Shown: positions 32,116 through 45,201, numbered from the stretch's first letter. The stretch: DNA of 64,000 nucleotides from Polytrichum commune (GCA_950295325.1 OX485803.1:76463554-76527553); one strand, 5' to 3'. The notes: a model not told the origin generated them from the sequence alone. Made by a program: numbers and translations.

Positions 32116-34295
32116 TTGACCAAGCAAGCTGACATGGAGCAATTTCACTTCTTAACTTTCTCCGTATGTAGGAAATATACAACGCCCTTTTGGTGATGTG
32201 ATGGTGGATCACGTCACGTCTATGGACAAGTTAGGACGTGATGGGACAACCCTTCATGTGACAATCGTTATTGTTGGTCCCACTAAATTTGTATATTATT
32301 CTATGATATTATGAAAACTACACTAAACATACCAATTAGTGAGTGTGAGAAACTATTGAAGGTGATAATAAATTTGTTTATGCTATGAATTAGTGCCACC
32401 AAAAAGATCTAGGAAGGATTGTTCATCTTGGCACTATTCAATATTCACTTCAAGTACCAACACTTGGCATGAAAGTTTGGCATTTGGCATTATTCACTAA
32501 AGTATCATCACTTGGCAATGTTTACTAACAAGCATGTGGCACGCACTAATCACAATCACACATTAACTTTCTTGAAATTTATGGTAAATGAGCACAAAAA
32601 TCACAATATTCATGAATTTAGTGTCACTTAGTAGTAACTTTGAGTCTCAGTAACTTTGAGATTTGGCTAGATTGTGCAAAAGTGACTTAAATTAATACCA
32701 CCCTCACTAATTGGAAACTTGCTCAAAAGGAAACTTGAAAAAATTTCAAGTTAGAAATTATTACATTTTTCAATCTAGTTCACATAGGTTTGTGACTATT
32801 TCAAAGGAATTGTCTCCCAATTGTCTATCACCAAACGGTTCTCCCTTCACCATGAATTCCTCATTAATGAACTCCCTCAGGTAGAGGTGCCTTCTCCGAT
32901 CCTTGTCTAAGGTTGAGGCGTCCATAGTCAACCAAGATCATTTAATTGCTCACTAGGGTACATGTAATGTTGACATGGATGACATCTATCATTTTTAAGG
33001 CGACTGGAGTGAAGGTTTATGTGGTGGGGCTTGTGATTGATTGCCCTCACAATTGTTTTGATTACTGTCATAGCCAAGTATTAGCATTTAGGTGAGCATT
33101 TATGGGTTAACCTATAGATTGAATGTGTGTTCAAGTAAACTTTATCGCTTCAATATCTTTAGCAATTTCCAAATTCATGAAAAAAATTAAATGAATAAAT
33201 TGCATTCTCCTCCGAATTTGCTTCTCTTCACAAGAAAAAAAAGTCCCCCGCTATTACTCCTTTTAAGCATATACAAAATCTCTTATTTTCTTGGTTATAC
33301 ATGTCTCAACCTCAAATTTGTGCCCTAGTATAACCTCCCAATCCCATACTCTTGCCTTGCCCAAATCCGTTCCTTACAAATTCCTTTGACATTGGGGTAG
33401 GCAAAGGATGTGTGAGGGCCCACTCTATAGATGGAACCTCACATACCATTGGCTAGTAGAGTCGTAGTAGCGGTCTACAAGGATGGATATAGATATTTCA
33501 AGGGTAAATATTGGAAAGACACATAGATTTAGTGGGCATGAATTATGTGATTATCAAATAATGTAGATAGGGTTATGAGCCCATGGGACAGGTTTGAGCC
33601 AATAAAAGGCTCACTAGTACACTAGAACAAAACATGGCTCTTTTGAATGCTTGTTTTGACACAAAAGAGCCAAAAAAGGTCCCTTTGACATTAAGAAGTG
33701 GACATCAAACTACAACCAAATCAACTTCACATGAAGAAAACATGTAATCTTTTACCTGTACATGTCCTTAAGTAGTAATGATTGTCATTCAAACTAATCT
33801 ATCTTCCTATATCGCTCACAAATAGCCATAACCAACTCTCATGCTTTGACATATTGCAAATCTACATAGCACCGGAGCACCAAAAAGTTTCAACCTAAAA
33901 GTATGCAATCTTTGAGTTGTAATCTTAAAAAAATTAAGTTCAAACTGAAATGTGCGTATATGAAGTTTACCAAATTAATTGAGAACAAAAGTTGTATGAT
34001 TTTGATCTTTAGAACGTTATCAACAACTTACTTCACAAAGTTCCTACTTTTTATCCTTGCAACCTTCATAGCACTTGAACAATCTGTGTTACTATGTGGA
34101 AAAGACCTAAACCTTTACGTGTTAATCTAAAAGTTTGCTAAATTAAATAAAAGAAATTGCACATTTTTCAAGGAGCAATAAATTGGTAAATACTTCTAAT
34201 TTATTTGATTTTCATCTTGGACAAAGAGCACACAAACAAGTGGGATCTACATACTGGAAGTAACAAGAAAGCCCAAAGTTATGGTTATGTTTGCA
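32116..34295. other. No recognised gene (3' side of the TNL gene)
   Basis: AT-rich text with short open frames only. It lies between the broken NLR fragment and the last TNL exon. No repeats of note, no RNA gene. Confidence 0.5.
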
Positions 34296-34511
34296 TTAGG
34301 CATCATGCCCAATATAGAGTTGCATAGGGTGGGCAGGCTTGTGAGATTTTGGGAGTCGGTCCACATTTGCTCCATCATGGCAAGGTTCACATAGATCAAA
34401 GTTTGCACACTCTTCACAATGCCACCGTTGATTTTCAATGTGCATGAAGCACCCATTGCAGTAGTATAGACTTGGTTCCCACACTAATTTGCTCTTGGTG
34501 GCACTATCCTC
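34296..34511 (-). CDS. TNL gene, exon 6: ZZ-type zinc finger
   Basis: The exon begins after acceptor TTGTGCAG/GAGGAT, in phase 0 with exon 5, and ends at TAA. It encodes 71 residues with YYCNGCFMHIENQRWHCEEC, then FDLCEPC and HKPAHPM. CX2C, CX2C, FDLCxxC and HxxxH form a complete set for a ZZ zinc finger, a two-zinc module that binds peptide N-termini or histone tails in other proteins. A ZZ finger at the end of a plant NLR is unusual and could be an integrated decoy or a signalling part. That reading is inferred; the finger itself is clear. Confidence 0.75.
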   Translation of the reverse strand, partial: EDSATKSKLVWEPSLYYCNGCFMHIENQRWHCEECANFDLCEPCHDGANVDRLPKSHKPAHPMQLYIGHDA

Positions 34512-35793
34512 CTGCACAACAACACTTTTGACTCAATTTGTTTGTCGTATCTACAAATTTGCCCATTGCTATGGCAACATGCAAAAGCTGTAGTTTGTTA
34601 TCAACTTATAAATGTCATTGTTGCTTCATAGTTTTCTACCTTTATTAAAAACAACATGGAGAATAGAATCTCAAGAAAACAAAAAAAGGAATTTATGATG
34701 ACTATTCTTTTTCTTCTTCTTATTGTTATTATAATTATAGATACATAGTTCACATCCATAATGTCCAATTTAACAATCAAATCCATGCAATAAATGCATA
34801 CGTTTCTTAGCCTATAACCATTTGTCCTTGTCATAAATGTGGGAGAATTCATGATGTAGGTTGTGCAACTAAATCAGTGAAGAAATATTGTGATTGTTAT
34901 CTAGGTTAGGAATGGAGAGTTTGTGAATTGATTGTTGTAGAAGCAACTCTATTGGTGTGCAAGAAATAAAAAACATGCCTCAAGTTCAAAAGCATGTGAT
35001 GGTCACCTCATCAATTACAAGCCAAGAGCAATCGTTGTGAATATTTTCTTCGTGTGATATATTCAACCCTTCTTCGATGTGAGGTTGACGTAATAAATGT
35101 ATATTTTTCTTAGCCTACAAATTTGCAAAGACAACATTGTTGAGACCTTGGCAAACATACATATAGGTTGATAGAGACTTCAACTTCCCGCGTCAAGTGT
35201 GAACGAAGAGCCTCTTTGCCCAAGGGCTATACTCCGGTTGACACAAGTTATATTTCACCAAGGGGGGAGGAGGCACATCCTCTCAGTTTTGTGTACATGT
35301 GCCTCAACCATATATTATTATTATGGGCGCTAATATGTTAGATTCTAGGAGATTTTGAGACCTTTGAATTTTAAACAATGGCACTCTCATACATTTTTAT
35401 GTACAACCGACTACTTATAAATCTTGGGACCCTTGTATTTGCAACATGGTACTGAGACCCATAACAAGACATATTAAAGTCATGTTTTGTCACTCAAAGT
35501 AATTAGAAAAATGAAGAACCAATTTTGGCATTTTGGAAATATTTGGGTCACATTTAGCATGTACCAAATAATTGCCACATCAAATATGACATCTTTATTC
35601 TCCATCTCTGAATTTATAGTAACAATTTTCTTGTTTCAAAGTTGTGACATGTGTTGAGCTCAATATTTATAATTATCGTTAGTTAGTTAGTAATTTGTTA
35701 AACCAAATGAGGCATACCAACTTGTGTGTATCATTAGCTTTCATAAATCAACAAATTAAAACATAATGCATTTTCTACTTTGTTGGAACTTAC

Positions 35794-36441
35794 CTCAACC
35801 ATAATACAAGAGTTTTTCATGGGGTCTTCAATGCTTTGCATGGTCACATTGTTTTGCTTTTCCGAATTGTCACCCAATACCAACTTAGAAAACATCTTCA
35901 TCATCTCTTGTAGCATGTTGTTGCTCGTACTTCCAACATGCCCACCCCCTTTCATTGTCATTTGCACCTCTCCTACCTCCCATTTAGAAGTATGCATGAC
36001 ACACACTGCAACTTCCTTCACAGAAACTGTCCAACCAAGATATTTGGATGTTGCATACAAACATATCTTATCCCCACACTTTGAATTACACACCAATGAG
36101 TTGCCTCTCCGCAATGTGCATATATACACTTGATCTTCACTATCAGCATGTCGTAGCTTGAAAAGTTCATGGTTCTCAATTTGCACATTGTCTCGAATAA
36201 GCCGTGCCTCTATGGAACAACGAGAATCATAATGTCCATGATTGTCGATGTGCTTGGACCAACCTTGGTCGTGTGCTACGATGAAAAAAATGATAGCCAA
36301 ACACTCCTCTTCGTTGGTGATGATGACATCTGTGCAACGTTTTGTGTCACACTCCACATGTATTGGTCTTTGTGTCAAACCCATGCTCGCAATTGGAAAA
36401 GAATTATCGTAGTAGCTAATAATTTGACAACTTGGTTCCAT
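35794..36441 (-). CDS. TNL gene, exon 5: C-terminal domain with HDQGWS motif
   Basis: A 216-residue exon bounded by TTGTAG/ATGGAA and GTTGAG/GTAAGT, phase 0 on both sides. The core reads FFIVAHDQGWSKHIDNHGHYD. HDQGWS followed by GxYD recalls a small beta-sandwich domain seen in diverse fungal and plant proteins; the link is from memory. The usual C-JID motif after TNL LRRs is not visible. It lies between the LRR exon and the ZZ exon. It may sense or bind a ligand; nothing here proves it. Confidence 0.6.
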
Positions 36442-36747
36442 CTACAATTTCATCAAAGACAAAGAATCAACTCCTTAAGCTTCAACGTTGCACATTCCGA
36501 TCTAACTTTTGAAACTTTGAAAGCACACATCAAACATGCATTGGGACACATTGAATCATCATTGTCTAGAACCTTTGTTAAAATATTTGATTAAATCCAT
36601 TTAAAATATTGGTACCAATGGACCACAACAATCAATGCGTTTCCAATAAGATCCATTGTCAATTTAATGCTTGATCAAAATATGCAATCAAGGGTTCAAG
36701 TTTAGATCGATCACAATACTTGATAAAAATGTGAAACTAATACTTAC

Positions 36748-39687
36748 CTTTCTCCAATCATTGTCGTACAAAATGGAAACACCACTGCCACTTAGGTAAC
36801 ACCTTTTCAGGACTGCATTTGAAGACAATACGGAAGAACATTGTAATGTCCTACAACCTGAAAGATTGAGCTTTTTTAAAGCTTCCAAAGACTCTAAGTC
36901 AGACATGTGTTTCAATGCTTCACAATTGCAAAGTGATAAAAATGTTAGCTTCTTCAATATAGCGATTGATGGAATGAATGCGAGCTTACGACATGTCCCA
37001 AGATCAAGGACCTCCAAGGTCTTCGGAAGGCCTTCAATGGTGGTCAAGTTCCTACAATGTGACATGTTCAAATATCGTAAAGAACCCAAGTCCTCCAATA
37101 CTTTCGGGGATATCACGATTCGATTGTATTGCAAATTGAGGCGTGTAAGGGATGTCAATAGACCAAACTCTAAGTCTCTTCTTGCAATATCCTTGAGCGA
37201 ACAACCTTGAAGATGAAGTTGAGTTAGAGCTTCTAGTCCTCCAAAGCCTTTTGGGAGCTCAATAAGGTCACGATTATAAACCAAGTCCAATGTCTTCAAT
37301 TGCTTGAGGGAACAAAAACTATCAGGTAGTTTTTGTAATAGATTGATTTTTTTAAGCCTCAACACCATCAACTTTTTTAAATGTTTGATATATGATGGGA
37401 GGCTTTGGACTTTGCTAGAACACATTTCAAAATGATTTAACATCACCAAGCCTGTAATGCTCAAGGGCAATTCTTGCAAATCTTTGAAATTTCTCAATGT
37501 CAAACTTGTCAAATTGGACAAGTCCGATAATGAGTCCGGCAATATAGAGATGGTGGGTTTGTGATGATTGGCACCCAAGTCAATATCCAAGCTTCGAAGG
37601 TTATGAAGTCGGCCAAAGTCATTTGGGAGTGCTTGAAGTGGACATCCATGCAATCTCAAGAAGCGTAACCGTTGGAGTCCCATCATGGATGAAGGCAATT
37701 CGTGCAAATCTTTGAAATTTGTCAATGTCAAAGTTGTCAAATTGGACAACTCCGATAATGAGTCCGGCAATATAGAGATGGTGGGTTTGTGATGATTGGC
37801 ACCCAAGCCAATATGCAACCATTGAAGGTTATGAAGTCGGCCGAAGTCATTTGGGAGAGCTTGAAGTGGACATCCATGCAATTCCAAGAAGCGTAACCTT
37901 TGGAGTCCCATCATGGATGAAGGCAATTCGTGCAAATCTTTGAAATTTCTCAATCTCAAAGTTGTCAAATTGGACAACTCCGATAATGAGTCCGGCAATA
38001 TAGAGATGGTGGGTTTGTGATGATTGGCACCCAAGTCAATATCCAAGCTTTGAAGGTTATGAAGTCGGCCGAAGTCATTTGGGAGGGCTTGAAGTGGACA
38101 TCCATGCAATTCCAAGAAGCGTAACCTTTGGAGTCCCATCATGGATGAAGGCAATTCGTGCAAATCTTTGAAATTTGTCAATGTCAAAGTTGTCAAATTG
38201 GACAACTCCGATAATGAGTCCGGCAATGTAGAGATGGTGGGTTTGTGATGATTGGCACCCAAATCAATGTCCAAGCATCGAAGGTTATGAAGTCGGCCAA
38301 AGTCATCTGGGAGAGCTTGAAGTGGACATACATGCAATTTCAAAGAGCTTAACCTTTGGAGTCCCATCATGGATGAAGGCAATTCGTGCAAATCTTTGAA
38401 ATTTGTCAATGTCAAAGTTGTCAAATTGGACAACTCTGATAATGAGTCCGGCAATGTAGAGATGGTGGGTTTGTGATGATTGGCACCCAAATCAATGTCC
38501 AAGCATCGAAGGTTATGAAGTCGGCCAAAGTCATCTGGGAGAGCTTGAAGTGGACATACATGCAATTTCAAAGAGCTTAACCTTTGGAGTCCCATCATGG
38601 ATGAAGGCAATTCGTGCAAATCTTTGAAATTTCTCAATGTCAAACTTGTCAAATTGGACAACTCCGATAATGAGTCCGGCAATATAGAGATGATGGGTTT
38701 GTGATGATTGGCACCCAAGTCAATATCCAAGCTTTGAAGGTTATGAAGTCGGCCAAAGTCATCTGGGAGAGCTCGAAGTGGACAATTGTCTATTGTCAAG
38801 GATATCAAGTTCATGAGGCCATGTATGGTTGACGACATATCTATAATATAGTTGCAGTTTCTCAAATTCAAGTTTTCCAAGTTTGAGAGCTCTCTAATTG
38901 CATTGCATATTTTGGAAGAAGAAGCATAGTTCTTATTATAATTGGGGGTTATAGGTATCGGGCATGCATGATGTTGATCATCCCGAAGAAAACCTTCCAA
39001 GCTACTATTATCTAGAGTCAATGTCCTCAACCTCTTGAATCCATGTACATTGGAGGGATGTCCTCTACAATTTGTCAATTCCAAAACCTCCAATGTATCA
39101 CAAAGATATAAAATTGAGGCTTGTGGCACCAAAAAAGAATCTTCTTCAAGAATGTGGAGCTTCAACACATTGAGATTGTGAAGTTGTTCAAAATCCTTTG
39201 GAAGGTAATGACATATAGTACCTAGTGCATTGAACGTTTTCAATTTGGCAAAATGTTTCATAGTAGTGGGTAGTTCACGTAATGCGAGGCAGTGATCAAG
39301 GTTTATTTCTTCTAGATTGATTAGATGTGAAAACGTCTTTGGTAACTTTGACAATCCAGAATGACTAGCATCAAATGTCACCAATCTTTGAAGGTTTCCA
39401 AACAACTCAGGCAACTCTCTCAACATTTTACATCGTTGGAGTTTAATCACTCTAAGGTTGTGTAGGTGGGAAAGGGATTCAGGCAATCCTTCCAAACATC
39501 CGCACCCATATAATGACAAATGCTCAAGCTCTTTAAGGTAGCCGATGGAATCAGGCAAGGTCTTCATAGTACGGCAAAATGCCAAATCCAACGTTTGTAG
39601 CCTTGATAGACTTCCAATATCTAGAGGGAGTTCTTTCAACATATTACATCTTTTGAGTAACAATATGCGTAATTGTGGAAAAGGTAC
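36748..39687 (-). CDS. TNL gene, exon 4: very long LRR
   Basis: An open exon of 980 codons, from acceptor CATCAG/GTACCT to donor GAAAG/GTAAGT, phase 0. It encodes leucine-rich repeats of about 23-24 residues (LKELPLDIGSLSRLQTLDLA type, the plant cytosolic LRR). By length there are roughly 35-40 repeats, more than usual for a TNL. The middle is made of six almost identical 76-residue blocks (three LRRs each), see the separate repeat entry. The LRR would form the sensing surface, and such expansions change its reach and curvature. Confidence 0.85.
37480..38780 (-). repeat. Six 228-bp units inside the LRR exon
   Basis: The anchor GTGATGATTG recurs at 37561, 37789, 38017, 38245, 38473 and 38701, exactly every 228 bp. 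Units differ by few bases (for example LSSLKLHVCPLQALPDDFG versus LRFLELHGCPLQALPNDFG). Exact in-frame spacing and high identity show recent unequal exchange or gene conversion. The two units anchored at 38245 and 38473 look almost identical. Confidence 0.95.
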
Positions 39688-40071
39688 CTGATGTGCAACA
39701 TTAAAACCAATTATGTGATATGATCAAAGAGAAAGTTTGCAAAACATTGTTAGAACATGTTCTATATCCATATAAAAGAAATGCATAATACTCCATTTGC
39801 TACCTAAATGCATATTCCTTCAATCGATACAATAAATCACATATACCTCAATGATTTATTTATAATGCTAAATATATAGAAAATAATATAGATAACATAA
39901 GGTTCTAATGTCAAAATATTATGGTTTGTGCTGCAAAACAATGGACAATGTTGTAACAAGATAAGCATGCCACATAACCAAATTTGAATATTATACCAAA
40001 GTCAAAGGCATATATCATATTTTTATAGCAATTATAACCCAAGATGATTGGGGTTCAAAGTGTAATAATAC

Positions 40072-40359
40072 CTGCTCTCCCAATTTACTTGGCCACAACC
40101 ACGTCAGATTTGGGTTCGAATTTAAATCAAGCACTGCGAGATTGGACAAGTGCATTGTGGATGGTAACTCCAATAGCTTGGAGTTCTTAGACCATTTCAA
40201 CCATCTAAGACTTTTCGGCCATGCCGAAAATTCACCCTCCACGTCACATTCTTGTAATATAAGAAACTGCAAACCACACATTGTTGCAAATCTGCTTGTT
40301 GCCATTGTTTCATGAGGTTGGCCTCCGGTTAAATACAATCCTTTAACTCGGTTTGATCC
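40072..40359 (-). CDS. TNL gene, exon 3: linker / first LRR
   Basis: The exon is bounded by acceptor AATACAG/GGATCA and donor GAGCAG/GTATTA, phase 0 on both sides. It encodes 96 residues: GSNRVKGLYL, then LRWLKWSK and LPSTMHLSNLAVLDL. This is the region between NB-ARC and the main LRR, where plant TNLs have VRGLxL...LRWLxW. Two broken duplicates of exactly this exon with flanking introns lie at 2.2-3.0 kb and 29.4-30.4 kb. Confidence 0.8.
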
Positions 40360-40987
40360 CTGTATTAGTTACAAAACACCATATTAGATTGTTGTGTTCA
40401 TTACAAATATGTGATTGTATTAAAATATATATACACTATGGATTTTGATTAATCATTATTCTATAAAACAACATAGGCATTTGCCCGTACTAGTCTAAAA
40501 GCATTTACCTCATAGTAGGATGACCTTTGCGGCCCTTAACAACTAATAGACTGGATCTACTTTTAAATTTTCATTCTTATTTGATTCACAACAATGAAGT
40601 ATTTAACTTACACTAGAGGTGTCCAAAGTACTTTCAATGTCAAGAAGTGCTTATGCATTATCCTTTGAACTAGACATCTTTTGAACAATGGTTTTGTCTC
40701 TACCTAGATGGTATACCATCCAAAGTATCATTCATTTCAAGGCGATTTGTCATACCTTGAAATGTGGATTTTTGATAGTTTGAGAAAACATTCTTATTAT
40801 TTTCTCATTATGTTGAATCAACATCCAAAATCTTTAAAATGTTGCAACAAACAAGAAATAGTGTTTGAATTTATTGTAATTACTAAAAAAAATTTAAAAA
40901 ACATGAAACATTTGTTCTTCCTAATGACACCCTGATTCAAACAATTGGTTAGGTAGAATCTAATAAGCATCAAAAAGTAAAATTTAC

Positions 40988-42101
40988 TTGATTTCCCTCC
41001 ACTACACTCCTTGAGGTCTCGGGATTCCACAAGTGGCTTCGCTTCCCAGCAACACGCGATTGCCTCATCACCACTTCCTTTCCCATATCACATAGAATGT
41101 CATGCATTGATATTTTGTGCTCACAACCGTCTAGTTTTATCAAAGATTTGTCCCTCAATGTACGCAATGACAATTGTGGAGACCTGTATGAATCACAAGA
41201 TTCCCATATCTTCATAGCAAAGTTTTCTTCTTTGCCTGCTAAAAAACAACTTATGTCAAGAAACATTTCCTGCTCTTGGCTATTAAGATAGTCATAGCTT
41301 ATTTTGAGCTTGTTTGAAATGTCAACATTCATCCCCAAATCCTTGCTTGCTTGATGCCAACATATGACATCATCTGGGGTTTTCTTGTCATTCAAGAAAG
41401 CTCCCATGACCTCCAGTGCCAATGGAAGGCCACCACAAGCTTGAACAACCTCCTTTGCAAGATCATGAAAACCGTCACTTGGTTCCTCGCTACAAAATGC
41501 ATGCCAATTGAATAGCCTGGAGGATTCAATAAAGGTCAACTCTTTGACTTCATATAATGCATTTTCACCTTGTCCTTGAGTGATGTTGTTCAACAAATTT
41601 CGATCTCGGGATGTTACAAGAACACGACTACCCAAACCCAAGGTCTTGATTTCAGGTATGAGAGAATGAAATTGGCTTCTATGGTTTATGTCATCAATGA
41701 TAATCAATACTCGCCGACTACCTAGGCGGTCAAACCAATAAGAAACATATTCTTTGTTGTTCTTGAGGTCTTTTTGGAAAATGTCATGTACCAATTGTTT
41801 TTGCATATCCAAAATAGAATTTTCCTTCACATCTTTCAAAAAGCATTGGCATTGAAATTCTTTGCGTTGGTTCACAAAGTGGTTGTACACTTCAATGGCA
41901 AGGGTGGTTTTTCCAATGCCACCCATACCGACAATGCCCATAATCTTAACAACGTTGTCTTGAAGCATGTTCATTCTCTTAACCACGTCTTTTGTGGGGT
42001 CTTCTAATGCCACTCGACGATGAGGACTTTGTACATATTGGTACGGAGACAAAACATCTAGAACCGCTTTCACAATTCGTTTCTTGAGTTTGGCTTCATC
42101 T
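40988..42101 (-). CDS. TNL gene, exon 2: NB-ARC
   Basis: It runs from acceptor TTTGTAG/AGATGAAG to donor AATCAA/GTAAAT. It encodes about 371 residues with all NB-ARC motifs in order: P-loop GMGGIGKTT, kinase-2 VLIIIDD, RNBS-B GSRVLVTSRD, GLPL CGGLPLALE, RNBS-D MFLDISCFLAG and MHD SMHDILCDMG. The kinase-2 motif ends in DD followed by I, as in TNLs. With an intact P-loop and MHD it should bind ATP/ADP and act as a switch. The join to exon 1 gives EFNGDEAKLKK, a normal TIR to NB-ARC linker. Confidence 0.9.
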
Positions 42102-42259
42102 CTACAAATGGAAATGATGCCACTTGGTTAAGATATCCTTCAAAACATAAAATCAATGACTACAAATTTGTTGAATTATGTTGGAAAATTTACTTGAGAT
42201 CAAAACAACAACTACATGGGAAGGACACATCTGCTAAAGTTTTGATATTGAAAACTCAC

Positions 42260-43062
42260 CCATTGAACTCTGTAAGGCGGAATCCTGTGATATCGGCAAC
42301 CTCCAAGAGAGCAACCTTCCACCGTATGATGTCTTTGTCCCGCCCTCGTGTTTTATGCTTGATAAATGCGTTTGCAAATGGTCCATTATGGGGTTGGCGT
42401 AGATGCATTGGATCAATATCAAAATATACTGGTAGGATTGGTTTTCCGCTCTTGAGCATATCACACAATTCATTAAGACAATATTTGGATTCTGCATAAC
42501 GCTTTGAGAATATGGCAACATGAACACCGACTCCAGTTAGTGCCTCATTGATCGAATGAAAGGCATGGTGCCCTTTTTCTAGGGATATCGCATCGAGAAA
42601 AGGATTGAGTCCAGCAGAGATGAGAGCTTCATTGAGGTGGCTAACAAACGATGACTTTACATCAGGTCCTCGATGGTTCAAGAAAACATCATATTTTTTG
42701 AAAGATTGTAAGTTTTTGAAAGAATCATCATTCAACAAAAGTCTTTGTTGGTTGTCCAACACGCTTGTTGATGGGCTTGCGTCAAAATCAATTTGGTGCT
42801 CCAAATTCATATCCCCATCATGAAGATATTGTAAAGCACGTCCTTCACTTGGCAAGCCTTGCAAAGTCTCTTGGACCATACACTTTTGAAATCTATTCGC
42901 AATTGGCAAGTCTTGTGAAGAATGTGTGACTTGCATATTTTGTTGCAAAGCACTTGTTGTGTCATTCAATGAAAGAGATGTGTGACCATGGTCTTGAATA
43001 CCGCAATGTCTCCCACAAATCCATTGTAAAATGTTTGCTACAAACGACCAACATTGCTCCAT
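42260..43062 (-). CDS. TNL gene, exon 1: TIR domain
   Basis: I start at the first ATG in frame (MEQCWSFVANILQ, 43062). About 120 residues precede the TIR, which runs from KKYDVFLNHRGPDVK through FLDAISLEKG, VAIFSKRYAESKYCLNEL and FFD-like DIDPMHLR to GFRLTEFNG. The catalytic Glu of NADase TIRs (in CLNEL) is present. Donor AATGG/GTGAGT, phase 2. The spliced protein would be about 2,000 residues. An alternative upstream start (ATG at 43204, MDHVLSTFEGV) is in another frame, separated by a G15 tract; if the tract were one shorter or two longer, it would join. Confidence 0.85.
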
Positions 43063-43100
43063 GGTTTTCAAATTGTATGCTTGGACGAGTTCCTCCCCCA

Positions 43101-43117
43101 AACCCCCCCCCCCCCCC
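43101..43117 (-). repeat. G15 homopolymer where the TNL reading frame changes
   Basis: Fifteen C on the plus strand (G15 in the gene). Upstream the sense-looking frame is MDHVLSTFEGVAGPKLEIY...RGF; downstream it is LGEELVQAYNLKTMEQCW, in another frame. This could be assembly error, length variation between alleles, or a true break. Confidence 0.7.
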
Positions 43118-43204
43118 AAAGCCCCTCAAAATATTTTGATAAAGAATGTAGATCTCCAACTTTGGACCTGCAACCCCTTCAAAGGTGCTTAGGACATGGT
43201 CCAT

Positions 43205-45201
43205 CTTTAATGCATAGGCATTGCCAAATTGCTATACAATAATTAAATGAATATTTTAAATACTTAGAACTTTTGATGTGATCAACATGGTATGAACAAA
43301 TAAAAGTATATCAATAAGCTTCAAGAACATGATTTCAACAAAATCTAGATCCAAATCACTAGAAGCAACGACATGTTGTGTCCTAAATTGCGGTCATCGG
43401 GAAATGTATGCCCAACTTGAGATTTATGAGGAAAACAAAGCCCATAAACTATATGTGGCTTTCATAGTCTTATCATGGTTTTAGCAGTCAAGCAATTAAT
43501 TAAGAAGAAATTAGTCAAAATACAAGAATTGGCTTCTCCAATCCTTATTGATGGTGGAGGATATTCACGTTTCATCAAAATATATCAATATGTTGTAGAA
43601 TCTCTATAATGTATTGGATTTATGCACAATATACAAACAAAAAATCATTAATCAAGTGGATGTTATGTGGATAAACTCTTGACAAATTAAAATGTAACCA
43701 AAAATTTTTAAAGCTTACATAGGAACATTGAACGTTTAAAAGCAAAGGTAACAAACTTGTGTTAGATATAAAGTACACGAGATTAAAAGGTATGTGTTCA
43801 TATGTTATCTCGAATCCTGATGGATCGTCACAGAATTACATATTTGTCTAGTGATACCAAGACACACATACCATTAAGAGAACTTGCAAATTCCAAGTTG
43901 AGTATTACTTACCTGGGCATCATGAAACTCTATCATGGTTAAAATTATGGATAAAAGAAGCGTCAAGAGAAGCGGTGATACAAGCAACCTGCACCAAAAC
44001 CTTACGTCAAAGACTTGCCCTCTGCTGAAGAGAGAGAAAGACGAGTATGAGCTAGTGGCAAAACTCAAGTTAGTTAAGTAGAGAGGAACGAACTCTATTA
44101 TGAGCTAGTATGAATTGCATATTCCTCTAGCAGTATCAACACAAACAAACTCAAGAGATGGCAGTTTGTAAGAGTGTAGCTTGCCTCCAGGAGACACCGC
44201 TGCCATGGCGAGTGCTCAAACAAAAGAAGTGTCAAGAGCGGCAGATCTGCAAGCAGCCTGCACAGCAACGATACGATGGGAGTGGCCTCCGCAGAAGAGA
44301 CACAGACAGAGACACAGAGAGATGGCGAGAGAGAGAAACAGAGAGAGCGAGTCCTGGTGCCACAACTTCCAAAGTTAGGTTAAAGAGAGAGAGAGAGGAC
44401 CGGACTCCTTTCCTTCTTTCGTTCATTGTGTGCTTGCCAGGAAGCACCTAGACTGCTACAGTGGCAGCCTTACTGAATGATTGAACCGACTTTTTGAGTG
44501 AATGCGTACAGACCAAGCAACTATTATACTGTTACTTATGAACAGGGAACGGGAAGAACTGGCTGCTAGTTACAGAGGAACCGGTTGAGTTTGAGAAATA
44601 GCAAGTTGAAGTTCAAGACTTCAGGGAAATAACCGACCATTTTCGAGGGAACTATGTTATGGAATATACCCTGGTTTTATAAAGCAAACCTGAAGATTTC
44701 AACATGTACCGTGTTGGACTTGAAAACCATAGGATATTGACCGAAAAATCTCCCGGGACACTGGGGGCCAGGTCTTAAATGGTTACTGTTTCCAAGTAAG
44801 CCCACTTCTCTTGGGATACAAAGCTCGCGATTGGTACGAAACGGTTAGCAAATCCAGATGGAGGCTATAGCCACCTTCCTGATAAATTTCAGAGCTCCTG
44901 TGAATGTTTTTTTGCATCATCAAAATGAAGATTCTTGTGTTCATTAAATGGCTACACCCTCTGAATTATGTTCATTGTTGAACCTAGAATGGTCAGCATA
45001 TTTTGAGCATGTAGTCCAGTCTCTCTCAAACATATGTATTCTGGGTTTTGTTTGTGCAGCTAAACCTAACCTCAAACCACACAAAAATAGGTAAATCCGA
45101 CTAAGATAAGTTACCGAATAAGGCACGCCTACCTTATAACATAGCCCTCCGGTAGCCCAACAAAGTACTGGAGCATCACATAAAGCCTCAAATTTGGGGG
45201 T
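43205..45201 (-). promoter_or_regulatory. Upstream region of the TNL gene
   Basis: No separate gene is supported. A canonical donor CCCAG/GTAAGTAATAC ends a 52-codon open stretch (43913-44068, LLVSPLLLTLLLSIILTM, hydrophobic) with no ATG before the hydrophobic part. It is most likely a 5' leader exon; an N-terminal membrane anchor is a remote alternative. GAGA repeats lie at 44290-44400. An acceptor TTAAAG just before ATG 43204 could receive this donor. Confidence 0.35.

Noticed and set aside
43874-44068. N-terminal membrane anchor exon of the TNL
   Set aside because: No ATG before the hydrophobic stretch. A leader exon explains the donor equally well.
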